The notes under the pieces: generated by a model
The model's database searches: none
The model's input: only the letters and a program-made list of their open reading frames with translations
Told to the model about the DNA's origin: nothing
NCBI GenBank assembly: GCA_000293845.2
Contig: ALYF01000003.1
Coordinates: 806,001-870,000 of the forward strand
Length of the DNA stretch: 64,000 nucleotides
From: an alpha proteobacterium IMCC14465
GTDB taxonomy: Bacteria > Pseudomonadota > Alphaproteobacteria > RS24
Reading direction: 5' to 3'
Shown here: positions 37,115 through 46,163 of the stretch, piece after piece
How the letters are laid out: each line of letters opens with the position of its first letter
How positions within the stretch are numbered: the stretch's first letter is position 1
Program-made: the position numbers and the translations under genes

Positions 37115-38881
37115 ATGAATGATACAAATACTGATCACATGACAGGCGCTGAAATTATTATCAAAGCTCTGCATGATCAAGGTGTCGAACATATCTTCGG
37201 ATATCCAGGCGGCGCAGTTCTGCCTATTTATGACGAAATTTTCAAGCAGGACTGGCTGCACCATATTCTTGTGCGACATGAGCAGGGTGCCGCCCATGCG
37301 GCTGAGGGTTATGCGCGCTCGACAGGCAAATGCGGGGTGTTGCTGGTTACCTCCGGCCCGGGCGCGACCAATGCGGTGACAGGCCTAACGGATGCGTTGA
37401 TGGACTCCATTCCGCTGGTTTGTATCACCGGACAGGTGCCGACACATCTTATTGGTTCTGATGCGTTTCAGGAATGCGATACGGTTGGTATCACGCGCCC
37501 CTGTACGAAACATAATTACCTTGTGAAATCCGTTGATGATTTGGCGGAAATTATGCATGAGGCGTTTTATATCGCGACTTCTGGTCGTCCAGGGCCGGTT
37601 GTGATTGATATTCCAAAGGATATTCAATTTGCGCCGGGGTCTTATATGTCGCCTGAGAAAATCTCGAAAGCCAGTTATCAACCGCCTAAAAAAGGTGATT
37701 TGAACGGTATTCGTGAAGCTGCGGAGCTGATTGCTTCAGCCAAGAAGCCTGTTTTTTATACGGGCGGCGGTGTGGTCAATGCCGGTCCGGTTGCGAGTAA
37801 ATTACTACGTGAATTTGTGGGTCTCACGGGTTATCCGATTACCTCGACTCTCATGGGGCTGGGAGCGTTTCCTGCAAGTGATGACCAATGGCTTGGTATG
37901 CTCGGCATGCATGGAACCTATGAAGCGAATATGTCGATGCATGATTGTGATGTCATGATTAATATCGGCGCGCGCTTTGATGACCGGATTACGGGTCGGT
38001 TAGATGCGTTTTCACCTCATTCGAAAAAAATCCATATCGATATCGACCCGTCATCAATAAATAAAACCGTGCATGTTGATGTGCCGATTGTTGGCGATGT
38101 GGCGCATGTTCTCGAAGATTTGATACGCATCTGGAAAGAAACGGCTTGTTCGCCTGATAAAACCGCACTTGCCGAATGGTGGCAGGAAATTGAAGCCTGG
38201 CGTCAAGTGAACTCTCTTGGTTTTGAGCAAAGCGGTTCCATTATTAAGCCACAATATGCGGTTCAGCGGCTTTACGAGCTTTCCAAGGATAAGGATGTGT
38301 ATATTTCCACCGAGGTGGGACAGCATCAAATGTGGGCGGCGCAGCATTTCCATTTTGAAGAACCTAATCGCTGGATGACCTCGGGCGGTCTGGGGACGAT
38401 GGGTTATGGCCTTCCAGCGGCTATCGGCACGCAAATCGCGCATCCTGAGGCGCTGGTTATCGACATTGCTGGCGAAGCCTCTGTTCTGATGAACATGCAG
38501 GAAATGTCCACGGCGGTTCAGTATAATCTGCCGGTCAAAATATTTATTCTGAACAATGAATATATGGGCATGGTGCGTCAGTGGCAGCAATTGCTGCATG
38601 GTGGGCGTTATTCGCACAGCTATTCTGAGGCTTTGCCTGATTTTGTTAAGCTGGCTGAGGCTTATGGCGCGACCGGGATACGGGCGACCAATCCTGATGA
38701 GCTGGATGAGGCGATTACGCAAATGATTAACACGCCCGGCCCTGTGATTTTTGATTGTGTTGTATCTAAAGATGAAAACTGCTTCCCGATGATCCCGTCA
38801 GGTAAAGCACATAATGAAATGATACTCGCCGGAGAGCCTGCTGATGTGGAAGTCTCTGAAGAGGGTAAGGCACTCGTATGA
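37115..38881 (+). CDS. ilvB: acetolactate synthase large subunit
   Basis: This 588-residue ThDP enzyme catalyses the first common step of valine/isoleucine/leucine synthesis. Motifs include FGYPGGAVLPIYDEIF, the catalytic Glu in VRHEQGAAHAAEGYAR, TSGPGATNAVTG, GRPGPVVIDIPKD and the ThDP/Mg site GEASVLMNMQE with ILNNEYMGMVRQWQ. In that site GE occurs where the family usually has GD (GDxSFxMN). The stop overlaps the ilvN start by four bases. It lies behind a 14-bp tandem-repeat leader. The length is normal. Confidence 0.96.
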   Translation: MNDTNTDHMTGAEIIIKALHDQGVEHIFGYPGGAVLPIYDEIFKQDWLHHILVRHEQGAAHAAEGYARSTGKCGVLLVTSGPGATNAVTGLTDALMDSIPLVCITGQVPTHLIGSDAFQECDTVGITRPCTKHNYLVKSVDDLAEIMHEAFYIATSGRPGPVVIDIPKDIQFAPGSYMSPEKISKASYQPPKKGDLNGIREAAELIASAKKPVFYTGGGVVNAGPVASKLLREFVGLTGYPITSTLMGLGAFPASDDQWLGMLGMHGTYEANMSMHDCDVMINIGARFDDRITGRLDAFSPHSKKIHIDIDPSSINKTVHVDVPIVGDVAHVLEDLIRIWKETACSPDKTALAEWWQEIEAWRQVNSLGFEQSGSIIKPQYAVQRLYELSKDKDVYISTEVGQHQMWAAQHFHFEEPNRWMTSGGLGTMGYGLPAAIGTQIAHPEALVIDIAGEASVLMNMQEMSTAVQYNLPVKIFILNNEYMGMVRQWQQLLHGGRYSHSYSEALPDFVKLAEAYGATGIRATNPDELDEAITQMINTPGPVIFDCVVSKDENCFPMIPSGKAHNEMILAGEPADVEVSEEGKALV

Positions 38882-39390
38882 TGAATGACCAATCTATTGA
38901 AGCGCATACGCTTTCTGTCCTAGTGGAAAATGCCGCAGGCGTGTTGGCGCGTGTCATTGGCCTGTTTTCAGGGCGTGGCTATAATATTGAAAGTCTGACC
39001 GTTGCGGAAGTTGACGGCGAGGCACATATGTCGCGTATCACAATCGTGACCAGCGGGTCGCCTATGGTGATTGAGCAAATCAAAGCCCAGCTGAGCCGCA
39101 TTGTTCCGGTAAGCCGCGTGACGGATTTGACGGTTGAGGCCGAAGCGATTGAACGTGAAATGGCGCTTGTTAAAGTTACGGGTACCGGAGAAAAAAGAGT
39201 GGAGGCGTTGCGCGTCTCTGAAAGCTTCAGAGCGCGTGTTGTTGATACAACGCATGAGTCATTTGTGTTTGAATTGACGGGCGCAAAAACCAAAATTGAC
39301 GCTTTTGTTCAACTCATGCGTCCTTTGGGCCTGAAAGAAGTTTCAAGAACAGGCATCGCGGCGATTGCTCGCGGGCCGGAAGCAATGTAA
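38878..39390 (+). CDS. ilvN: acetolactate synthase small regulatory subunit
   Basis: This 170-residue subunit has an N-terminal ACT domain (HTLSVLVENAAGVLARVIGLFSGRGYNIESL) and the usual C-terminal domain (VEALRVSESFRARVVDTTHESFVFELTG). It confers valine feedback inhibition and stimulates the large subunit. The ATG overlaps the ilvB stop (ATGA), a sign of translational coupling. In nomenclature it equals ilvH of other proteobacteria. Confidence 0.95.
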   Translation: MMNDQSIEAHTLSVLVENAAGVLARVIGLFSGRGYNIESLTVAEVDGEAHMSRITIVTSGSPMVIEQIKAQLSRIVPVSRVTDLTVEAEAIEREMALVKVTGTGEKRVEALRVSESFRARVVDTTHESFVFELTGAKTKIDAFVQLMRPLGLKEVSRTGIAAIARGPEAM

Positions 39391-39401
39391 AAGCCTTACA
39401 T

Positions 39402-39461
39402 CTTTCAAATTCATAGCTTTCTAATTCAGAGCTTTGAATTTCAGGGCTTTCAAATTCAGAA
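39402..39461 (+). repeat. tandem repeat in ilvC leader, 15-bp unit, four copies
   Basis: Four units in perfect register: CTTTCAAATTCATAG, CTTTCTAATTCAGAG, CTTTGAATTTCAGGG and CTTTCAAATTCAGAA. The first and last are closest. The array fills the centre of the 134-base ilvN-ilvC spacer, 63 bases before the ilvC ATG. Confidence 0.8.
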
Positions 39462-39524
39462 AATTACCTATAAATCTACTGAAAATTTTAAGACCAGACT
39501 TAAATAAAAGACGAGGAGACAAAA

Positions 39525-40535
39525 ATGGATATGCTTTATGACCGCGATGCGGACACAGACCTGATTAAATCCAAAAAGATTGCCGTTATTGGCTATGGCT
39601 CACAGGGCCACGCCCACACATTGAACCTGCGGGATAGCGGTGTTGCCGAGATTTGCGTTGGATTACGGCCTGACTCGTCGTCTGTTGCCAAAGCAGAAGC
39701 CGAAGGCATTGAGGTTAAGTCAATCGCTGATGCGGCGGCTTGGGCGGACATCGTCATGATACTCACACCAGATGAGCTGCAAAAAGATATTTATAATACG
39801 CATATTGCCGGAAATATCCGTGAAGGCGCGGCGTTGATGTTTGCGCATGGTTTATCCATTCACTTTAACCTGATTGAACCGCGTGCTGACCTAGATGTTC
39901 TTATGGTTGCGCCAAAAGGGCCTGGTCACACAGTACGGGGTGAATATCTGCGTGGTGGCGGCGTGCCGTGTCTGGTTGCGGTGCATAAGGATGCTTCCGG
40001 TACAGCGCGTGATATTGCTATGTCCTATGCCTGCGGGCTGGGTGGTGGTCGTTCCGGCATTATTGAAACCAATTTCAGAGATGAGTGCGAAACAGACCTC
40101 TTTGGTGAGCAGGCTGTGCTTTGCGGTGGTGTCGTTGAACTTATCAAAGCCGGTTATGAAACGCTTGTTGAAGGCGGTTATCCGCCAGAAATGGCCTATT
40201 TTGAATGCCTTCATGAGGTCAAGTTGATTGTGGACCTGATTTATGAAGGTGGCATTGCCAATATGAATTACTCCATTTCAAACACGGCTGAGTTTGGTGA
40301 GTATGTGTCCGGCCCTCGTGTTGTGACATCCGATACCAAAGCCGAAATGAAGCGTATTCTTGAGGATATTCAGACCGGTAAGTTTACCAATCGCTGGATG
40401 CAAGGCGGTCAGGAAGAAATTAAGAAATTCCGTGAGGATATGGCTGCGCATCCAATTGAAGAAGTTGGTGCGAATTTGCGTGAAAAAATGCCATGGATTT
40501 CCTCCAATAAGCTGGTTGATCAGTCCAAAAACTAG
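39525..40535 (+). CDS. ilvC: ketol-acid reductoisomerase, class I
   Basis: This 336-residue enzyme converts acetolactate to dihydroxyisovalerate with NADPH. It has the Rossmann motif [17 protein letters not shown], then LRPDSSS with the NADPH-selecting residues, [20 protein letters not shown], and the metal-binding [17 protein letters not shown] and [16 protein letters not shown]. Length is that of the short class I enzymes. A strong GAGGAGAC ribosome site precedes the ATG, and a good terminator follows at 40577. Confidence 0.97.
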   Translation: MDMLYDRDADTDLIKSKKIAVIGYGSQGHAHTLNLRDSGVAEICVGLRPDSSSVAKAEAEGIEVKSIADAAAWADIVMILTPDELQKDIYNTHIAGNIREGAALMFAHGLSIHFNLIEPRADLDVLMVAPKGPGHTVRGEYLRGGGVPCLVAVHKDASGTARDIAMSYACGLGGGRSGIIETNFRDECETDLFGEQAVLCGGVVELIKAGYETLVEGGYPPEMAYFECLHEVKLIVDLIYEGGIANMNYSISNTAEFGEYVSGPRVVTSDTKAEMKRILEDIQTGKFTNRWMQGGQEEIKKFREDMAAHPIEEVGANLREKMPWISSNKLVDQSKN

Positions 40536-40576
40536 ATTTTTTGCGCATTTTACGCGTAATTTACGACATTTTCTGA

Positions 40577-40603
40577 AAAGGCCGCCATGTTGCGGCCTTT
40601 TTT
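40577..40603 (+). terminator. rho-independent terminator of ilvC
   Basis: AAAGGCCGC-CATGTT-GCGGCCTTT forms a nine-base-pair stem closing in A-T pairs and running into six T (40598-40603). It lies 41 bases after the ilvC stop. Confidence 0.92.
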
Positions 40604-40624
40604 GGTTTGCGCAAGGGTGACATT

Positions 40625-40672
40625 GCATAATTGCAGTTTTGCATAAATAATCCTATAATCTTGCAATTATGC
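40625..40672 (+). promoter_or_regulatory. lysR promoter with flanking 11-bp inverted repeat
   Basis: GCATAATTGCA (40625-40635) and TGCAATTATGC (40662-40672) are exact reverse complements. The right arm contains the ATG of the lysR gene. Between and within them lie TTGCAG (40631-40636), a 17-base spacer and TATAAT (40654-40659), a good -35/-10 pair. Transcription should start about 40665-40667, only a few bases before ATG 40669. This predicts autorepression by the LysR product and a leaderless mRNA. Confidence 0.6.
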
Positions 40673-41604
40673 GACGACTTGATTGGGATGATTTAAGATT
40701 TTTTCTGTCAGTGGCCTCTAACGGGACGCTATCAGCTGCCGCGCGGGAATTAACCGTGAACACAACAACAGTGCTACGTCGCATTGCCAGTCTTGAGGAA
40801 GCGCTGTCAGCACGTCTGTTTGACCGCATGCGCTCAGGTTATCATCTGACGCAGGAAGGCCTTGTGCTGCAGGAGCTGCTAGGGCCGGTGGATCAGCGTT
40901 TATCCAGCCTTCAGAGAGATTTTCAGGCGGCTCATGCGGGGGCTAAGGGGCGGGTTAAGGTCAGTGCGGCTGAAACCATCACAGACGCTGTTCTGGCGGG
41001 TGGAATGCCTGAATTTGCCGATAATTACCCGGATATTGAGGTTAGCCTGATGCATGAAATACCCCAACTTCAGGGTATTTCGGCACTCAATGCTGGGTTA
41101 AGAGATGTCGATTTGGCTATCCGCACGGCACGCCCAACTCAAGGGGATATGTTGGTGCGCAAATTGGGGGATTTGGCTTTTGGTCTTTATGCCCATAAAG
41201 ACCGCGCCGCGACCCTAAATGAAGGGGTCGAAATCACCAGTCCTGAGGCATTGGCAGACGAACCGCTTATTGGTTTTGATGAAGAGGCGCTGCCGACAGG
41301 CCCGGTCTGGTTTTTATCCCGTGTTGAAAAGTCTATGAAACTTGTGACGCGTGCGGCAGGGGACAGGGCGCGCTTGCAAATGGTTAAAGAAAATCTGGGG
41401 GTGTCGGCTTTGCCGTGCATTATCGCTGATATTGACCCTGAACTTCAAAAAATTGCCGGCTCAGAGATGGTCGGGTCTTTAGAACTCTGGTTGCTGGCGC
41501 GGCGTGATTTGGCGCAGTTTCCGCATGTTCGGACGGTGATGGATTTCGTTATTTCCCGGGTTCGGGATTTGCGTCCGTCACTTTCAGGTAATACGGGTTC
41601 ATGA
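40669..41604 (+). CDS. LysR-type transcriptional regulator
   Basis: This 311-residue protein has an N-terminal winged helix (LDWDDLRFFLSVASNGTLSAAARELTVNTTTVLRRIASLEE) and a two-lobed effector-binding domain (from about 90). It begins directly at a predicted transcription start without a ribosome binding site. The long inverted repeat around its start codon suggests autoregulation. It lies between ilvC and leuA in the same direction, which could mean control of branched-chain amino-acid genes, but no matching site was recognised before ilvB or leuA. The target genes are unknown. Confidence 0.88.
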   Translation: MRRLDWDDLRFFLSVASNGTLSAAARELTVNTTTVLRRIASLEEALSARLFDRMRSGYHLTQEGLVLQELLGPVDQRLSSLQRDFQAAHAGAKGRVKVSAAETITDAVLAGGMPEFADNYPDIEVSLMHEIPQLQGISALNAGLRDVDLAIRTARPTQGDMLVRKLGDLAFGLYAHKDRAATLNEGVEITSPEALADEPLIGFDEEALPTGPVWFLSRVEKSMKLVTRAAGDRARLQMVKENLGVSALPCIIADIDPELQKIAGSEMVGSLELWLLARRDLAQFPHVRTVMDFVISRVRDLRPSLSGNTGS

Positions 41605-41692
41605 AAAAACTTGGCGGTCAATAAAGTTACTTGCAATCCATATTTTCCGCGTATAAACAGGATGTTGGTCAGTTTATCTGAATTGGTTTGAT

Positions 41693-41833
41693 ATGACGTT
41701 TTGGGACGATAAAACATCTGCGCATTCTGCCGGTAGCACCTCGGTGTCTACTAATGGCTTTGCGCTGTCTATTGTTCATTTTCAAGCGTTATTGCTTCCA
41801 GTTTCAGCAAGTCATCTCCTAATTAGCCCCTGA
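41693..41833 (+). CDS. leuL: probable leuA leader peptide
   Basis: An ATG at 41693 opens 46 codons ending at TGA 41831-41833. The C-terminal part reads ALLLPVSASHLLISP, with five Leu codons (TTA, TTG, CTT, CTC, CTA) within eleven codons. The stop codon lies in the 5' arm of a long hairpin. A Leu-rich short frame ending at a hairpin upstream of a leucine-synthesis gene is the classic attenuation layout: ribosome stalling at Leu codons would change downstream RNA folding. The ribosome binding site is weak, and the peptide is longer than typical leaders, so only the last part may matter. Confidence 0.55.
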   Translation: MTFWDDKTSAHSAGSTSVSTNGFALSIVHFQALLLPVSASHLLISP

Positions 41834-41865
41834 GGTCAAGGCAGTTTATGCCGGACGCTCAGGGG
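41827..41865 (+). promoter_or_regulatory. attenuator-like hairpin in leuA leader
   Basis: CCCCTGAG (41827-41834) pairs exactly with CTCAGGGG (41858-41865). Inside, GTC/GAC and GGC/GCC continue the stem to an AGTTTAT loop with small bulges. It starts at the stop codon of the leucine-rich leader frame. Only a short, broken T-rich stretch (TCATATTTGG) follows, so it is either a weak terminator or part of an alternative-structure switch. Confidence 0.6.
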
Positions 41866-41886
41866 TCATATTTGGAAATTATGATT

Positions 41887-41961
41887 GCCTGGCCCGGCAT
41901 TGGGCTAAATTGCCTAGCCCGGCATCGGGCTAAATTGTCTAGCCGGGCATCGGGCTAAATT
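41887..41961 (+). repeat. three tandem 25-bp hairpin repeats before leuA
   Basis: Three 25-bp units in register end 11 bases before the leuA ATG. Each holds a small palindrome. The middle unit is perfect, TAGCCCG-GCAT-CGGGCTA. The first has two changes that become G-U pairs in RNA (TGGCCCG...TGGGCTA). The third has one mismatch. The third hairpin abuts the weak GAAAGA ribosome site, so folding could hinder initiation. No T-run follows, so these are not terminators. Confidence 0.8.
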
Positions 41962-41972
41962 GAAAGATTAAA

Positions 41973-43565
41973 ATGATGACACATAATAGTGAAGACAATA
42001 CCCCAGAGACACGCAACGGTTCCGACCGTGTGATGATTTTTGACACGACTTTGAGAGATGGAGAGCAGTCTCCCGGAGCTTCCATGTCGCTGGAAGAAAA
42101 AATACAAATTGCCGAAACATTAGACAATATGGGCGTCGATGTGATTGAGGCTGGCTTTCCGATTGCTTCAAATGGTGATTTTGAGGCGGTACAGGAAGTC
42201 TCCAAAATTGTAAAAAATGCAACCGTTTGTGGTCTTTCCCGCGCCGGAGCTAAAGATATTGACCGTGCGGCAGAAGCCTTGAAACCTGCTGAAAACATGC
42301 GGATTCATACCTTTATTTCCACATCTCCGGTTCATATGAAGCATAAATTGCAAATGGAACCCGAAGCTGTGCTTGAAGCGGTCGCTTTTAGTGTGAACCA
42401 CGCCCGTGGCTATACGGATGATGTTGAATGGTCCGCCGAGGATGCAACCCGCACGGATAGAGATTTTCTGTGTCAGTGTGTTGAGGTGGCGATTAAGGCC
42501 GGGGCGACGACAATCAATATTCCTGACACGGTCGGTTACACCCTGCCACAGGAATATATTGAGATTATCACCATGCTGAGGGAGCGTGTGCCGAATATCG
42601 ATCAGGTGGTCTTGTCAACACATTGCCATAATGATTTGGGTCTGGCTGTTGCCAATTCACTCGCCGGTATTCAGGCTGGGGTGCGGCAGGTGGAATGCAC
42701 GATTAACGGCTTGGGCGAGCGTGCAGGTAACGCCGCATTGGAAGAAATCGTCATGGCTTTGAATGTGCGTTCGGATTTGATGCCGCAATGGACGCGGATT
42801 GAAACAACCCATCTCGCCAGAGCGTCAAAGCTGGTTTCTAATGTTACGGCATTTCCGGTGCAATATAATAAAGCCATTGTCGGCAAAAACGCTTTCGCGC
42901 ATGAAAGCGGTATCCATCAAGACGGTATGCTGAAAAATAATCAGACTTACGAGATTATGTTGCCTGAGACGGTGGGCATTAACAAATCTTCTTTGGTGAT
43001 GGGCAAACATTCTGGTCGACATGCTTTTCGTGAGAAAATCACGGCCTTGGGCTATAGCTTGTCAGATAATCAGATGCAGGATGCTTTCCAACGGTTTAAA
43101 GATTTGGCCGACCGCAAAAAGCATGTGTTCGATGATGATATTGTTGCGCTGATTGATGATGAGGTGGCACATGGCAATGACCGCATTAAGGTGGTGTCCT
43201 TGCAAGTTGTCGCCGGTACAAAAGGCCCGCAAAAAGCCGAGCTTGAGTTGGAAATTGACGGCGAGATGCACCGTTCTGAAAGCACGGGCGATGGTCCGGT
43301 GGATGCGACCTTTAACGCGATTAAAGAACTGATACCTGCCAAGGCGCGTTTGCATCTTTATCAGGTGCATGCCGTGACGCAGGGGACGGATGCGCAAGCT
43401 GAGGTGAGCGTGCGTCTGGAAGAAGACGGCAAAACAGTGACGGGCCGCGGCATTGATACCGATACGCTTGTGGCGTCTGCGAAAGCCTATGTCAGTGCGT
43501 TAAATAAGCTGAGTGTCAAACGGTTGCGTCAGGCGCCTGATGATGTCGCAGCATTGCAAATTTGA
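41973..43565 (+). CDS. leuA: 2-isopropylmalate synthase
   Basis: This 530-residue enzyme condenses acetyl-CoA and 2-oxoisovalerate, the committed step to leucine. The catalytic barrel has IFDTTLRDGEQSPGASMS, STHCHNDLGLAVANSLAG and the metal-binding His pair, followed by the linker (NAFAHESGIHQDGMLKN). The C-terminal allosteric domain (about 390-530) gives leucine feedback inhibition. An ATG one codon later is possible. It is preceded by an elaborate leader (peptide, hairpin, hairpin repeats), so control both by attenuation and by feedback is likely. Confidence 0.96.
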   Translation: MMTHNSEDNTPETRNGSDRVMIFDTTLRDGEQSPGASMSLEEKIQIAETLDNMGVDVIEAGFPIASNGDFEAVQEVSKIVKNATVCGLSRAGAKDIDRAAEALKPAENMRIHTFISTSPVHMKHKLQMEPEAVLEAVAFSVNHARGYTDDVEWSAEDATRTDRDFLCQCVEVAIKAGATTINIPDTVGYTLPQEYIEIITMLRERVPNIDQVVLSTHCHNDLGLAVANSLAGIQAGVRQVECTINGLGERAGNAALEEIVMALNVRSDLMPQWTRIETTHLARASKLVSNVTAFPVQYNKAIVGKNAFAHESGIHQDGMLKNNQTYEIMLPETVGINKSSLVMGKHSGRHAFREKITALGYSLSDNQMQDAFQRFKDLADRKKHVFDDDIVALIDDEVAHGNDRIKVVSLQVVAGTKGPQKAELELEIDGEMHRSESTGDGPVDATFNAIKELIPAKARLHLYQVHAVTQGTDAQAEVSVRLEEDGKTVTGRGIDTDTLVASAKAYVSALNKLSVKRLRQAPDDVAALQI

Positions 43566-43634
43566 GGCTATGCTGGACACTATGTTAGGCTAAAAACTAA
43601 AGGGTTTAATTTAAACAAGTAAAACTGGATATAA

Positions 43635-44678
<1,044 letters not shown>

Positions 44679-44693
44679 GTTTAGAGGAGTCTT

Positions 44694-45608
44694 ATGTCAT
44701 TAGACAATAGAGGCATAGGACGTAGAGGCGGGATATCCCGTCGCGGCTCAGTGATTTTCCTTATCGTGCTTTCGCTTTTGCTGATTTACATCACCGAAAG
44801 CGGACCACGGCTCTTAAACTCTTTTCGCCAGCTTACCTATGACATCATTACGCCTGTCACCGAGCTTATCGGCATGCCTTTTGTCGCCTTGCGCCAGACC
44901 AGTAGTGCGTTGTCAGACTATACGGATTTGATTAATGAAAATGCAAAGCTGAAAGTCCAGCTGGATGAATTGCGCGCATGGGAAGACCGCGCCTTGCGGT
45001 TGCAAGCTCAAATCGCACGTTATGAAACTCTGCTAAATGTAAAGCTGGATGAAGACTATAATTATGCTGCCGCAAGGGTGGTTGCAGATATTGGAGGGCC
45101 TTTTGTCCGAACGGTGCTTTTGAATGCTGGACAAGAAAAAGACTTGAAAGTCGGTCAGGCTGTTATTGGGGCATCGGGTTTTATCGGTCAGATTGTGTCT
45201 GTTGGGAGTTCCTCCAGCCGCGTTTTATTGCTCACGGATTTAAACAGCCGCATTCCCGTTCAATTGGAGCCAAGTGGTATTCAGGCCATTTTGACGGGTG
45301 ATAATACGGGTGAACCTATTCTAGATTTCTTCAATGATGAAGAAGCCTCTATGCAGGGCGCGCGCGTTGTGACCTCGGGATATGGCGGGCAAATTCCGCC
45401 GGGTCTTTCTGTCGGGGATGTGCAGGTGACACGCGATGGACAGGCCAAAGTGCGTCTGCGGGAAAATCTGTCTCGCCTCAATTATGTCCGCATACTGAAT
45501 TTTGCTTCTATCCGGTCGCCTGAAAAGGAAACACAATTACCCGAAGCATTAGCCGGAATAACCTCCACAGAACAAAATAGTGCCGTAGGGCAGGCTGAGG
45601 CGCAGTAA
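44694..45608 (+). CDS. mreC: rod-shape-determining protein MreC
   Basis: This 304-residue bitopic protein has a cytoplasmic Arg/Gly-rich start (NRGIGRRGGISRRGS), one membrane helix (VIFLIVLSLLLIYI), a coiled coil (LINENAKLKVQLDELRAWED) and a periplasmic double beta-barrel domain (ARVVADIGGPFVRTVLLNAG, VLLLTDLNSRIPVQLEPSG). It scaffolds PBP2 and RodA. The stop overlaps the mreD start by one base. Confidence 0.94.
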   Translation: MSLDNRGIGRRGGISRRGSVIFLIVLSLLLIYITESGPRLLNSFRQLTYDIITPVTELIGMPFVALRQTSSALSDYTDLINENAKLKVQLDELRAWEDRALRLQAQIARYETLLNVKLDEDYNYAAARVVADIGGPFVRTVLLNAGQEKDLKVGQAVIGASGFIGQIVSVGSSSSRVLLLTDLNSRIPVQLEPSGIQAILTGDNTGEPILDFFNDEEASMQGARVVTSGYGGQIPPGLSVGDVQVTRDGQAKVRLRENLSRLNYVRILNFASIRSPEKETQLPEALAGITSTEQNSAVGQAEAQ

Positions 45609-46159
45609 TGGCTTTTACGGACAAAAATCCCCGCCCGACTATTGGACGCTCTCATGAAAATAATCGGTTAATCCCTACAATTGTTCCGGGTCTTATTGCC
45701 GTTTTAAGTATCCTTATTCCCAAAGTGCCGGTCGGGCAGGTTTTTGATGTTGTGCCGGCACCTGGTCTGATTTTGATAGTTGTTTTCTTTTGGTCTCTCG
45801 TCGACCCGGATAGATTTTCAATCTTTTTTATTTTTTTTCTAGGCTTGCTTGAAGATATTCTAACTGGGACGCCGCTGGGTATGTGGTCTTTAATCCTTAT
45901 TGCTTTGCATTATTCGACTGCGGGGCAAGGTACGACGCTTTTAACCCGAGGCAAGATTACAAAATGGGCCGTGTTCTCTCTCTTTTGCTTGCTTTCTTAT
46001 CTGGCAGTTTATTTTCTCATCGGGCAGGTCTATGGCACCGTTCCGGCATTTAAGGTTATTCTCATCCCGTTTATTCTGACCGTGATTTGTTTTATTCCTT
46101 TTTATCGTTTGTTTGAAATGATTGAGAATATGCTTTTATCACCTGGATTTAGGGGATAG
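45608..46159 (+). CDS. mreD: rod-shape-determining protein MreD
   Basis: This 183-residue inner-membrane protein has about five hydrophobic segments (LIPTIVPGLIAVLSILIP, LILIVVFFWSLVDP, FSIFFIFFLGLLEDILTGTPLGMW, AVFSLFCLLSYLAVYFLIG, VILIPFILTVICFIPFY). The GLLEDILTGTPLG motif is typical of MreD. Position between mreC and mrdA fixes the assignment. The protein itself is poorly conserved. Confidence 0.9.
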   Translation: MAFTDKNPRPTIGRSHENNRLIPTIVPGLIAVLSILIPKVPVGQVFDVVPAPGLILIVVFFWSLVDPDRFSIFFIFFLGLLEDILTGTPLGMWSLILIALHYSTAGQGTTLLTRGKITKWAVFSLFCLLSYLAVYFLIGQVYGTVPAFKVILIPFILTVICFIPFYRLFEMIENMLLSPGFRG

Positions 46160-46163
46160 TCGA

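Noticed and set aside
37093-37122. Nine-codon frame MTKDRYEDE overlapping the ilvB start as a leader peptide
   Set aside because: It contains no Ile, Val or Leu codons and overlaps the start codon, so it does not fit attenuation.
38054-38722. 222-codon frame antisense to ilvB
   Set aside because: It is opposite conserved ilvB sequence with no recognisable domain; a shadow frame.
37039-41961. CRISPR array reading of the short repeats before ilvB, ilvC and leuA
   Set aside because: Units are directly adjacent without spacers, imperfect, different at each site, and there are no cas genes.
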